45,360 nt of DNA from Smittium culicis. Lineage: Eukaryota; Kickxellomycota; Harpellomycetes; Harpellales; Legeriomycetaceae. A program made the position numbers and the translations under genes. Under the pieces are notes generated by a model, which was not told the origin of the DNA, ran no database searches, and saw only the letters and a program-made list of their open reading frames with translations. Shown here one piece after another: positions 22,650-34,100 of the stretch (within the stretch, counting starts at the first letter, position 1; each line of letters opens with the position of its first letter). Location: NCBI GenBank assembly GCA_001970855.1, contig LSSN01001162.1:1-45360 (forward strand), written 5' to 3'.

Positions 22650-23150
22650 ATTCTTCTAACTGCGCTTACTGGATACAGAAATAATTTTTACACGATACCT
22701 AATAGAGAATTTTGACCTTCAATCAGCGCAATAAATTTTTTTCGGCAATTAAAAGCTGTTATGGTAAATTCTATCTCCTCCCCCCAAATTTTCTCGCACA
22801 AGCGAGTGCGATGGTGATATCAGAATGTATCAATAACGACCGCCGTAACACGTCCTAAATATTCAGCGCGTTGTTACAGACCGTAGCTCTTTGGATTTGA
22901 ATTGTAAATTTGCATTATTCAAGGTTCAGGTTCCCAAAAATGGATTTTTAGTTGCCTTAATCCCCTGTACTGATTACCTGGAGTCTGATTAGATCTCTAG
23001 TTCCAGAGTTTCTGAAAAGAACGAGAGACAAATATTAGTTGAAAATAGCTCTTGCAGAAAAACAGGCACTTTCTGACCGTATTTTTTGATAATACTATTG
23101 ACTTTCATAATTTTGCATATGACAGAGACGATATTTTGGCTAAGATAATT
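22650..23150 (-). pseudogene. RNase H-like remnant of the DIRS-like element
   Basis: At 22836-22783 the minus strand reads I-H-S-D-I-T-I-A-L-A-C-A-R-K-F-G-G, very like the SDNTTALAYxxKFGG segment of DIRS-type RNase H domains, followed by LLIAEKNLLR (compare LxLAEKIW). This is the single clearest domain phrase in the block. Confidence 0.55.
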
Positions 23151-23199
23151 CGCGGAGCATCAGGTGGCTAAAAAAAAAGTGGCTGTTATCGATTGCGAT

Positions 23200-24060
23200 C
23201 TCTCGTTAAATCGCGTGAGAGACCTCAATGTCATTTAAAAATGTCTCAGTGTTAGTTTTCATCGAGTCTAAGGTCCAAGATGAGGTCGATAGAAGTTTTA
23301 AGAACATATCGCTTGTTTTGATAACTATTCTCAAATGTGTGATATACTGGGATGTGAATGTAGAATATAAATAGTAATTGATTGTGAATCCAAGCTCCAT
23401 GGGATTGAAGTATACGTTGGTGTGATTTTTACACTCACCAAATTTGAATAAACCAAGACTAAAAATTCTCTCAGAAATTTAGAGATCAGCATAACTTATA
23501 ATTTGTCCATTCATAAGCTTTTTGGGGGGTATTTGTAAAAAAAAACGGGATATGATTAATTTCAAATTATAGAGCGTAAAATTAGAAGCATCCGTCATCA
23601 AGTGAAAGTAAAGATATTTGTGGAACTAATTCTATACCAAAACATGTATGAATCTATCCTGAATACCCAAAGATGTCAGATAACCCTTGAGATAAGTCAT
23701 TCTTCAGATGAATAATAGCGTCTCATATATATGTTCTGGTCTTTGTGTTTAGGTTGAGTTTACGGGTGGTTAAGATCCGCTTTGAGGAATTCGATCTGTT
23801 TTTGTCTTGAAAAAATGATTTTTGAATTCTGTAACCTTCGGCTAAGTATCCTGGTTGTATCACTTTGATAGCAAGGATAATTTTTTTTTTTCAGCATCTT
23901 GCAGGAATTTTGGCAAAATTTACTTTTGTACTGATGACGTAATCAAAATGTGAAATTATAAGATCTTGGAGAGGGCTCAAAATTTCCATGGAACTATGAA
24001 TGATTCATTACCTTCCTCTAGCTTTTTACACACAAATTTGATCATAGTTAGATACACTGA
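23200..24060 (-). pseudogene. Reverse-transcriptase-like remnant of the DIRS-like element
   Basis: Minus-strand pieces in RT order: IQPGYLAEGYRIQKSFF (about 23880-23815; compare the F-V-I-P-K-K segment), an INHIPFFFTNTPQKAYEW piece (compare S-P-F-V-F-T-K), and LGFTIN at about 23395 (compare the H-L-G-F-x-I that follows the catalytic YLDD box in DIRS/retroviral-type RTs). The catalytic box itself is not recognisable. Weak individually; order and strand give the support. Confidence 0.42.
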
Positions 24061-24139
24061 AGATGGGAGAATGTATTGAGTCTCTAATTAGATCTTATCC
24101 TGCGCTCGCGTCTTCTTCTACGAAAATTTTTCTGTCAGT

Positions 24140-24960
24140 CGGTGCAATTTTACTGACTTTGGTGGTGATTTCTGATGAGTTTCTCAGCTTCGAAGAAACT
24201 TTGTAAATGTAAGATTGATTTTAAATCTAGATTAGCTGGAGATTTCAAAAAGGCTGTAACTGTTACATCATTACTTCTGGCTTCTTTATTAAGAGGGCAC
24301 CCATCGCATCTTTGTCAATCAAACGCTTGGTGGCCGATTTATCAAGCCGGGTTCGTTTTCCTGAAAGTTAAATTCTCTTATGAAGTTTATCATATCTTTA
24401 TTGAGTAACTGTAGTGGCTACGTCATATAGGAGAGGTCTCATAAAACTCAAAAACATGAATTCAGGATCCTCAGGCCTGTAGAACCCTGAATTTCCCTAA
24501 ATTCTTCGGTGGAAATAGTAGTCAATCGATCTAGTAACTTAAGCCAGAGCTACTAAAATTTCATAAAGAGCTGTTTATGAATTCCTTAGTTAACTCGATT
24601 CTGATTTTTTGAGAGGTGGTGGACTGTAGTTAAACGACTAATACATGTGAAAGGATGTGTTTCAATCTTGCGTTTTTCTTCTGAAGCGGTGACTCAAATA
24701 AGTCATCTTCAATATTGGAAGTACTTCTGTGAGTTTTATTTAAACGTCTAGTCTTTAAAGGGGATATTGGTTGTGTTTATAGGGACTTGTGGCTCCTGAT
24801 TTCTCTCCTTTTCTCTATGAAATTGTTGAACTAGTTCAGCCATCACCTTGACTTGATTTTTACTAACTGGAGCTTGAATTTCAGCTTTATTCCATCGGTT
24901 AATAATCGAAGAAAATGAAATTTTAAATTTTCTTATGCACAAAATTTTATTTTTGAACAT
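24140..24960 (-). pseudogene. Gag-like ORF1 remnant of the DIRS-like element
   Basis: Read on the minus strand with frame changes: a coiled region (NQVKVMAELVQQFHREKERN, start ATG 24960), then IEDDLFESPL near 24715. A longer match at 24530-24265 runs SIDYYFHRRI, then PEDPEFMFLSFMRPLLYDVA, TTVTQ and GALLIKKPE. The spacing and phrases recall the ORF1 of DIRS-like elements in trichomycete genomes (inference from memory). At least four in-frame stops and one or more frameshifts interrupt it. Confidence 0.5.
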
Positions 24961-25773
24961 CTATATGCTTTTATTTTACCTTCGCAAAAGAAAAGATGAC
25001 AAAGATATCATTATTGTGTAATTTAGACTCTTTGTATAAAAAAGTTTACTTGTTTATAATATTTCACTTATTTTTTATTTTTTCGTAATTTCCGCATTCT
25101 TTTTTATCAAATAAGATGGTACCACATAATATTTCTCTCTATCTGTAATGCATACAAAGTCAAATGAATAAATTGAAACATCAAAATATCTTTCCAATAC
25201 AACCAATGATAAAAATAAAATAAAATTATTCGTAATAATTATATTAGCCTTTAACCGGGCTTGGTACTGCATTTTATCTACGAAATATAGCCAACTAAAT
25301 ATGATAAAAACAACTTAATTACGAAACGCAAATATTTATTGGTATACTGCTGAATAAAAAAATAAAATTATAAATCGTTAACAAACCAATGTATTTTATT
25401 AAATAAAGAGTATTGTACACAAAAGGGCTATGCTGTAGCAAAGTGCATTTCTTCACTCATAATTTTTCATATGTGATTGGTAGTATTTTCTTATTCTCAA
25501 TGGTTAAACTGACCAGAAAAGTTTTTTTTAATTATTCTCCAGCATTAGCTAAATTAATCTACGTGTAATCTGGTAAATAAAAAACTTTTAATAAAGAATT
25601 ATAAAAATGTTGAATAAAATTTAATTTTCAGCCATTCTTTGAAAGGATGAATTATAATTTTACTTGCATCAACTACGAAATATGTAGATTGTAAAATTTT
25701 TCTGTATTGATAATGCTGGTTTATAGTTATTTAGATTCTATATTATATTATAACGTGTATAAATAGGGGTTTT
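24961..25773. other. AT-rich spacer right of the DIRS-like remnant
   Basis: No gene recognised. A 65-codon minus-strand open stretch at 25075-25272 (MQYQARLKANI...) has a hydrophobic segment but no family resemblance; not called. Confidence 0.4.
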
Positions 25774-25970
25774 TTAACCCTTTCCTGTTCAAAACTCAAA
25801 ATAATAATTAAATTCATGATTCGTTTATGATTTACAATGAAATCTATTATTTTCTGTTTAAATACAGTATACCAATATCATTTTATATCTTGTAATTATA
25901 TTATTTTAATTTTACCTAGTTGGCTATATCTGGTGGATCAAAAATAGTTTACCGCTCATAAAATGGTTAA
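25774..25970 (-). mobile_element. TTAA-flanked MITE, copy D (piggyBac-like ends)
   Basis: About 197 bp between two TTAA sites; left TTAACCCTTTC, right end decayed to AAATGGTTAA. Same orientation and subfamily as copy A (shared TTGGCTATAT and CAAAAATAG.TTACCGC segments near the right end). Its right TTAA directly touches the first unit of the adjacent direct repeat. Confidence 0.72.
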
Positions 25971-26870
25971 CGAAGAGCAAATTTTGTTACAGCTCAATTT
26001 TATTGGCCTGATTATTCATTAATTAATTCTATTGGCGGAATTTAAAATTGATTAAGTTTTTCTATTTTTTCATATAATTTTGTAATTTATATTTGCTAAA
26101 AGGAAGAAATGATTTAGGTAATTAAACATAGATTTTTACTCTATTTTTTACATTGTAACTCTTTACACTATATAATTATTCTTTCATAAAGAATCTACGA
26201 TATTTCGAAACGCTTCGGGAGATAAAAAAAGTCACATGTGTGAAATTAATTATAAGCAAATTGAAAATTCATATTAGAATTAATCTATGTATGTGATATC
26301 ATTTGAAGGATCTGAACTTTTCATATTAAAATTTTCCTATACATTAACTTTGCTTTTATTTTTAAATGAGGGATTCTGAATGAAGAGAGCACTTTGTTGC
26401 AGTTTATTATTATTGGCTTGGACAATAAAAAGTGTAAATATTATTGGCGGCATTGAAAAGGCTCATCGATTTTTCTTATTTTTTCATTTCAATTTGGAAT
26501 TATTATTTGGTAAAAAAATTAGCCTTTTTGTTTATTGGCTATTAGTCATTTATGATAATTTATACACTATAACACTTTAGACTATAAAGTGATTTATTCA
26601 TAAAGAATCTCCCATAATATGGCAGATTCTTTACGAAGAGAGCACTATGTATAAGTTCAATTTCATTGACTTGGGAATTCAGCTATTGTAAGTATAATTG
26701 GACAAGTTGAAAAGGCAATTTGATTTTTCTATTTACTTATTTCTTTTTTTACATATTTACTAATAAGATAAATATTTTTTTTACTGGATAAAAAATAAAT
26801 ATGAAATTTCATACACTGTAACGCTTTACACTATATAATGACTCCTTCATAAATTATCTCCTATATTTTT
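25971..26870. repeat. Three diverged direct-repeat units of about 235-240 bp
   Basis: Units at about 25971-26205, 26381-26616 and 26635-26870. Each begins GAAGAG(AG)CA.., contains an ATTGGC/TTGAC-GG segment and a poly-pyrimidine middle, and ends with ACACT.TAAC.CTTTA.ACTATA...TTCATAAAGAATCT or a decayed form. Units 1 and 2 are separated by about 175 bp, units 2 and 3 by about 20 bp. Unit ends can fold (ATTCTTT-CAT-AAAGAAT in unit 1; CACTTTA...TAAAGTG in unit 2). A 66-codon open stretch in unit 2 (26380-26580) is not kept in the other units and is not called as a gene. Confidence 0.65.
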
Positions 26871-28083
26871 AAATAAAGCTTTAATATATGTAAAATTATT
26901 AATCTTGTGGAGTAAATGATTCAAATATCTCCTATTGATTATTTATTAATAAAAATTTTCCACACTTTCCAATTATTATGTAGGTTTTCTCCACATTTCC
27001 CATAAATTCCAAAAGACTCAAAGTATTATAGGATTAGATTGACCCTGTATAATCGATTCCAATATAAATTATAGCGGGGCTACACTATACATCTATAAAA
27101 ATATACACATTATGTATTTAGTACACCCAAATTTTTACTCGAGTCCTATCGTTTTTTTTGAAAAAAGGAAATTTAAATTGGATTAATATCAAATTCTTTC
27201 ATAACATATTTATTAGTATGAATGTCGATATTGTGCTTAGCTTAGACGATTTAGAAGCCACTAGGAAAAGCAAATTCTTGCTTTTATAAGAAAAAAAAAT
27301 AAAACTGACCACCTCAAATAATTCATTTTGTGCATCGTATAGAATTAGTTATCAATACAAAAGTACTTCGTGAATAAAAGATTCGTAGTATAGTGCTTTA
27401 CGATAATATATCTATAGTATAAATTTGATAGCATTCAATGTATTCTAATTATTTATTTCCTTATTAATTAATATGAATGATTTTTTTCAAGTAGGAATGA
27501 TAGAAATAAGAGTATTTTAAAATGTATATTGAAAAACAATACTAAACTTATCAAAGTAAAATGGTTAAAATTATGACTAGAAACAATTACTTATAAGCCT
27601 TTATTTTTCTATTAACATGACAATATGATATAAGAATGATAAGCTTCCATAGTTTCCATAGTTTCCAGTAAATATTTTTACGGTGGAGAATATGAATGTG
27701 CAATTGTTTTTTTGTGTTATATTAACGCAGCTATACTAGTAAATTTTATAGCTCAGATTACATTATTATGATATTAGATTGTACCTATAGTGATATAGAC
27801 GAAAATAAACCAATACTAACTACGCATAGAATTAAAGTGCAGCGTTTGTAGATAAATATAAATCATGATTGCAGCAAATAAAGCTAACCTTTAATATTGG
27901 CTAATTCATATTAAATGTTTAAGAAATTTGGCCAATAGCAGCTTATGAGCTTATTGCTAAAGCATTGACTTTGATTACAGAGAACAAACACAGAAGTTAA
28001 AAAACGAATAAAAGGATTGCTAAGTCTTATATCATTTCTTCCTTTTATTTATAGTTTATTTTCATTAAGATACTTGCAAAAAA
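26871..28083. promoter_or_regulatory. Upstream region of the BLTP2-like gene
   Basis: AT-rich, no gene seen. The proximal part is where promoter and 5' UTR of the gene starting at 28110 should be. A pyrimidine-rich stretch ending TTTATTTATAG at 28054 could be a 3' splice site for a 5' UTR intron, but no matching donor was fixed. Confidence 0.35.
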
Positions 28084-28092
28084 ATGAATTAA
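28084..28092 (+). promoter_or_regulatory. Two-codon upstream ORF (ATG-AAT-TAA)
   Basis: A minimal uORF (Met-Asn-stop) lies 17 bases before the proposed start at 28110 and in a different frame. If it is inside the mRNA leader, scanning ribosomes meet it first. Confidence 0.35.
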
Positions 28093-28109
28093 AAGATATC
28101 CTTAAAAGA

Positions 28110-31100
28110 ATGAATATCTTTTCCATTTTTCGAAATATATGGGATTTAACACCTTACTATTTTAAATTATTTGTATTCTTGGTAGTACTTTTCAAGATAA
28201 TATGGGATCTATCATTAGCCTATGTATTAAAAACCCTATTGAAGAAATACTTGGGCGAAAAGGGTATATCTGTTTCCAACTTTCAAGGGCTATCAGCACA
28301 AAACATAAAATTCACTCCCCCCTTTGAATCTGACTTGAAGCTACACATCAAGATTAAAAAGATTAGTGTAGATTTCTATTTCTTCGTATACATCAAAAAA
28401 TCTATTACTGCTCTTTTTCAATCGAAGAAAAATATAGATGCAAAAAGCCGCGATAAACCAAGCAAGAGTTCACATAAGAAAGAATCAACACAGAGTGAAG
28501 ATTTTTCTAGTCATAGTAGAGCTGGAAGCAGAAGCGAGTCAAGAGGTAGAATTAATTCGCAGCTGAAAAAAAGATTTTTTCAGATCAGTATTTATAATCC
28601 TGTCATTCATATCTTCTTGGATGATAAAACGAAGACAATCGAAGATTTTGAATTTATCGAAAAAATCAAAATCAATCAAAGTAGCAAAATTCCTGAAAGC
28701 CCAAACTTAGAGAATTTAGAAAATTCTGGCTTAAAAATTTCTCCAGAAAAAGTTATCCATCTCCTAGCAGAAAAGTTAAAAAAAAAGCTTACTCTTTTTT
28801 CTGCCCTAACCCCCATAGTTTTTCCTTTTTTAGAGCTCAACTCAATTAATAATTTCATTAATGTTTCAATTAATGAAGAAGGTTGGATTTCAGGCAACGG
28901 AATTTCACTCCACATCCCTGAAATATCTGCGAGAGGAAATTCGTATAAAGCTCCAGATGATCCTCTTAGTTTAATGAACCTATTTCTGATTGTATACGAA
29001 AACTTCATTCAAAAGCTATTCAAAAAAAAACCTGAATCTACACCTAAATCAGATTCTGAAAATATCCCCAACTCTGATATAGAAGATTCTATAAGTGGAT
29101 ACGATTCTAGTTCCAGCGGAGATCAAAGTTTTGACGAACCTACAGTTCATATCAATGAAAGTTTTGGATTAGACAATAAAAAAGCTGATGATCTGATTGC
29201 ATATACGCACTATTTTTCTATAACTGCTAGCAATTTCCAAGTTTTAACATCTTCAAAAGCGTCTAGCACTGAGAAGGGTGAGGAAAGTGCGTCTCCATTG
29301 CTAAAGTATATCAGTGGTCTAGGGTTTTCTTCAAGCTCAAAATCTAGAGGAAGCTCAATTACAGAGCTTGTTAGAATGGAAATAATAGGAAAACTAGAGC
29401 TTGTACTAAAGTTCCAATCAGCTATTTGGGGCGAGCTTAAAAATGCTAAAATTGGCCTTTATTGTGATCCAGTATCTCTTAGTAGCGATGGCATTTCAGC
29501 TATAATTTCAGAAATAAACAACTTTTCGCCTTCTAAAGATAAGAAATCGGATATATTATACACACCAGACCTAAAAACCAATCCTGAAGGGATTACTCAA
29601 TCAATTGACATAAAAAATAACTTTAGCAAGGATTATAGTCCTGAATCAATTGAAAAAAAACTAAACGAGTTTAAAATTTTTGCTACTGATAAGATCGAAA
29701 TGCTATTCGAATCCTTACGCATGAAAAAATCCAAAGATAAAAAATATAGCGCACAACTTTATAAAATTGCTTATATTTTAAAGTTAACTAAAATTTCATT
29801 TGTCCAGTTAGAAGCAAGTATAAAAAGAATATATTTTGAAATGCCAGCTGATCTTATCAATATCAATGATCAAATTTATGAAAAGCTTTTAATTAAACAG
29901 AAAGACATCCGGTTTAATTTTAGTTATATAATAAATCCGCTCGAATACTCTGGTAATTCAAAAAAATTTACCTTCTCCAGCAAAGATACAATTAAGCATG
30001 TTTCTAAAATGCCCTCAGCACAATCCAAGCCCAAATCTGCAAAAAATTTTGAAAATCCGCTATTAAGCGATAATTTCCCCGACCTAGTACTCAATAAAAA
30101 TATCTTCGATTCAGATAACGAAGATCCAGTTTTAAGTTCACACGCATCTGATAACATTGGATTTAGCCAAACCAAAGTTGATGAAAAGGAGTATATAGTA
30201 TTTGAAGATTACTCAGTAAAAGATTTTAGATTGAACACTGCCATCAAGCTTTTTGTAAAAGCCGGATCTTTTAATGCTAAACTATTTAAAGCAGCCAATA
30301 ACTCTAATAAAAAGATAGTTGGCGCTGAAGAAAGTTATCCAAGCATCTCAATACCATCTATTAGTTTATCCTATGAAATCCCCATAAACTTCATTGCAGA
30401 TGAAAGCTTAAAAATCCATTCATTTCCAAAAATGGTATTTAAAATTGAAAATTCATATGCAAAGATAAGTTTGAAATTTATTTTAGTTCTTGAAAAGGCA
30501 ATTAAGTCTTTCTCTGGACTTAAAACCGCTACCAAGTACAACTCTGAAGAAATTATTTACCAAGATAAACTTGATTTCTTTACTCAAGCTACTAAAACAA
30601 TTATTTTGGACAAGTATTGCCTATTGTCTAAAATGAAATTTATCGAAATTTGGGATCTACACAAAGATCGAGTTAATAAATACTTCAAAATTGCTGAGCT
30701 ATATGAGCTATTTTTAAAAAGATTGGAATTTGAGTCAAAATTAACTAACTTTAAAATCGAATTTTATACTAGCCTTTCAAGTGATCTAAAGCATAAAGAG
30801 TGTGAGCCGAAAAATATAGTTTTGTATTTTAAAAAAGCTGAAATTCACTCATCGCTTGCTGATATTCCGTCTTCAAGCGGCAATGAAAAATTAGCTTCAA
30901 TTAGAAACAAAATTTATACTAAAGTGAGCTGTTCGCCATTCCTAGTTTATTACAAGGATAACTCTATTAAAGAAGAGCTTAAAAATAGCAAAAATCACCA
31001 AATTCGATATATTCTTGGGAACAATGGTGTCAGTGCCGATTTGGAAACCGATCTCTTTCTAGGATATACATCTAAATATTTTAGGGGGAAGCTCCCGTAT

Positions 31101-34100
31101 ATTAAATCAAAGATTAATGTTGAACTTGGTGTTTTTAGTGTTTTTCTCGGAGGCGATAACTTAACAAATCTATTTTATTGGGTTCCTGTTTGGTCTTTAG
31201 CGCTTCGCCTATATAGAAAAATCAATCCAAAAATCTATGAATCTATTGTTGCTCAAAAAGGCTCGACCGATTTTAATACTGATGAAGAATCATTGTGTGA
31301 TAAATCGAACTTCATAAATAATTATTCAAAAATATTAGCATCTGACTCCTTTTCTAGCTTCTCAGTTTCAAAAATGTCATCAGTAAATATTTCTCTTAAG
31401 GAATTCAGAATTTCTCTGTCTACATTTGATGGTACAATAGACAAAAGTATTAATCTATTACACGGTGTATCTTTGTTCGTCAGAGATGTAGACCTTAAAA
31501 TAAAGTTGGATGTTAAGAATTTTTCAAAAAAAATTGAAAACAATTTCACAATAGGGCAAATTTCAGCAATTACTTTTAGCTCAGTTAAGGGTAATATAGC
31601 TGAAACCCCACTCCTGAACCTTACCTTTAATGAATATTTCAAAGCACTTGGATGGTCAATTAAAGATAAAGAGAACATGTTTATTTTTAATACGGTTAAG
31701 ATTAGCTCAAGCTTTTTAAACGAGTTTCTATACTCTAACCCAACGCTAAACATTAAGTCAAAAATAAAATCTGCTGATATCTCAATTTCATCCGCCTCTT
31801 TTTATAGGATCTTTTTATTACTTCATCAATTTGGTATCCTTCAAACTGTTATGAATTTTAAAAACGAATTCTCTAAAAAAGCTATTAAACGCCGCCCAAA
31901 GACTGTTGGTATCTTGGATATTTTAATCGATAGAGTTTACATCAAAATAAGCTTTCCAAAGGCGGATGTTCATGATTGCTTCACTAAATACCTAATTGAA
32001 GCATCCGATATAACTGAAGATATTGCTCTTTTATTAGACATTCCAGAACTAAGAATATGTTCAAAATCTAATGAATTAAATACTGATAAATCTTTAAATC
32101 TCATACTAGATACCCCAAATATCGGGATACTTGACTATAATAAGGCTAAAAATCCATTAGCAACTTTCACAAAATTTTCAGTCGCTATTCAAAACCCCAA
32201 AATTATAGAATCTGCAAAAACCACCCCCAATTTAAGTCTACCAAAAAAAGGTATTGATCTGGATGTCATAATTAAATTCGATTCTGGATCGCTTAGCATT
32301 CCTCATAACTACACATTTTCTTATGTAATTGATTCCTTTTCTGTTTTTCTCAAGCTTTTTAAAACTTTAAAAAAAAAGAAAAAAAAGTCCATACTTAAAT
32401 ATACAAACGATATTGAACTCGAATTTGGAGATATAAATACTCAAGCTGTTTCTGAAAAGCCTATAGATAGTATGATTGAGACACTATTTTCTATGTATTC
32501 AATACCAATACCTAGTTTTAGAAGTGATTTAGTTTTATTTTCAAAAGGTCAGGTACCACTTTCTGAGCCCGATTACATTCCTAGAATACATATAATTGCA
32601 AAATCATTTTCATTCTTTTTGATGGACGATCCATTTGAAATAGCTTTGTCTAGAATTTATCATGTCGGAAGACTCGAGCAGGTTCAGCGTTTATCTAGAT
32701 TAGAGGCATTTGAAAAAAAGATATCTAAAAAAAATTCATTCCAAAGCCAAAATCTTGAGCCAACACTAAAATCACAAACATCTAACGTAGATACTAAAGA
32801 CTCTGCTTCAGTTTCGTCAAAGCCAGGAAAAAAAAGTCAGTTAGAAAAATCCGTTTCAAACGACTACCTTAACAGTTTCCAAACGAAGCCTTTTGAGTCA
32901 GAAAGTAACAACAAGACTGCAAGTATGAATAGCCAGAATAAACTTAATAAAGCTAACACCCAAAACGAAAACCTTAAATCTCAATTTTACACTAAAAAGT
33001 TAAAAAGTTTAAAGAAAATACCATCTACAGAAAATGCTAGCATTCTTAGCAGCAGCTCAGCTCCCATTTTCAAAAATGATGGCAAGGATGAATCTATTGT
33101 ATCTAAGTCGCCTCTTGAAGGTAGTAGCGGTGATTTTTTGAACCCAAAAAATTTAAAAAACACTTCAATAAGTGAGTCTAGCACGAATAATTTTACATAC
33201 AGCACCAATCATAAGAAAAAAGATAATAATGACCTGAACTCAGACGCTAAAAGTCTTTTATACGAGTTTGAGTCAAAGCTATGGATTAAAACTATAAGAG
33301 AATTAATGATCGAAAATCCTGACTTTTCAGACAATGATGAAAGTGCTAACGATATTGTTAAAAATCTATATAACTCTAAGAAAAAATCTACTATTTCTGC
33401 GCATACTACGCAGGGTAGATCCATGTTTAATAAAGCTGAGTCATGTGATCCAGAGCTCTCTTCTAAATTAAATAACGGAACGTTTTCTGACCATTCAATA
33501 AGCCAATTAGAATTTTTAGACAGTTTAAAATTCTTTCATACTCAGAATGACAAATCTAGTATTTCATTAAACAAATTTAAAAAACCAATAAAAAAGACAG
33601 GGCCTCCTTACCAATTTAAGCATGGTAAGTTAAGATATCCAGATGTTCCCTTACTTGTTTTTTCCATGTTCCCTGTTCGAATTATCATCAGAACCCCAAA
33701 CGAACTTCTTGAGTTCGAGCAAATTGAAAATTATATGCGCGAAATTGACCCATCAACTCCTATAAACCAAAATTGGAGTACTCTTATTCCTATAAACCTA
33801 AGGTTAAAAGCTGGAGAGCTTAGAGTTCAGCTCCGCGATTATCCATCACCTCTTTTATTTTTTCCAGATCCTTTCAAGTCCAGTGATAAAAATGATATAG
33901 ACATAAGACACAAATTAGGGTATAAAAACTTCCGCGGGGGCGTTTCAATTGAAGGCGGTTTTATTGTTTCTGAGCAACAGGCGCACATGGGTGCTTTAAG
34001 GCTACTTAGTATACCTATTTGCTCAACTCCACAAATTAATTATTCCTTCAATGATAAGGATATGAAGATTAATACTGGCCAACTTACTAGCTCTAATGAA

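Larger units (their letters stand above)
21600..24960 (-). mobile_element. Decayed DIRS-like (tyrosine-recombinase class) retroelement
   Basis: This block is visibly less AT-rich than its surroundings and is riddled with stops in every frame, yet minus-strand fragments line up in the order gag-like ORF (24960-24140), RT-like (24060-23200) and RNase H-like (23150-22650). The fragments resemble, from my memory of the family, DIRS-like elements of fungi. No LTR pair was found by eye. I could not identify the tyrosine recombinase or the element's exact ends; both boundaries are approximate. Many frameshifts and stops show that it is long dead. Confidence 0.55.

Noticed and set aside
25075..25272. 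65-codon minus-strand ORF
   Set aside because: No family resemblance, no flanking exons, AT-driven composition.
26380..26580. 66-codon ORF with a hydrophobic start
   Set aside because: It lies in repeat unit 2 and is not conserved in units 1 and 3.
28017..28109. N-terminal extension of the BLTP2-like protein starting at a TTG codon
   Set aside because: Eukaryotic start codons are ATG; the first in-frame ATG (28110) sits directly before the expected membrane anchor.
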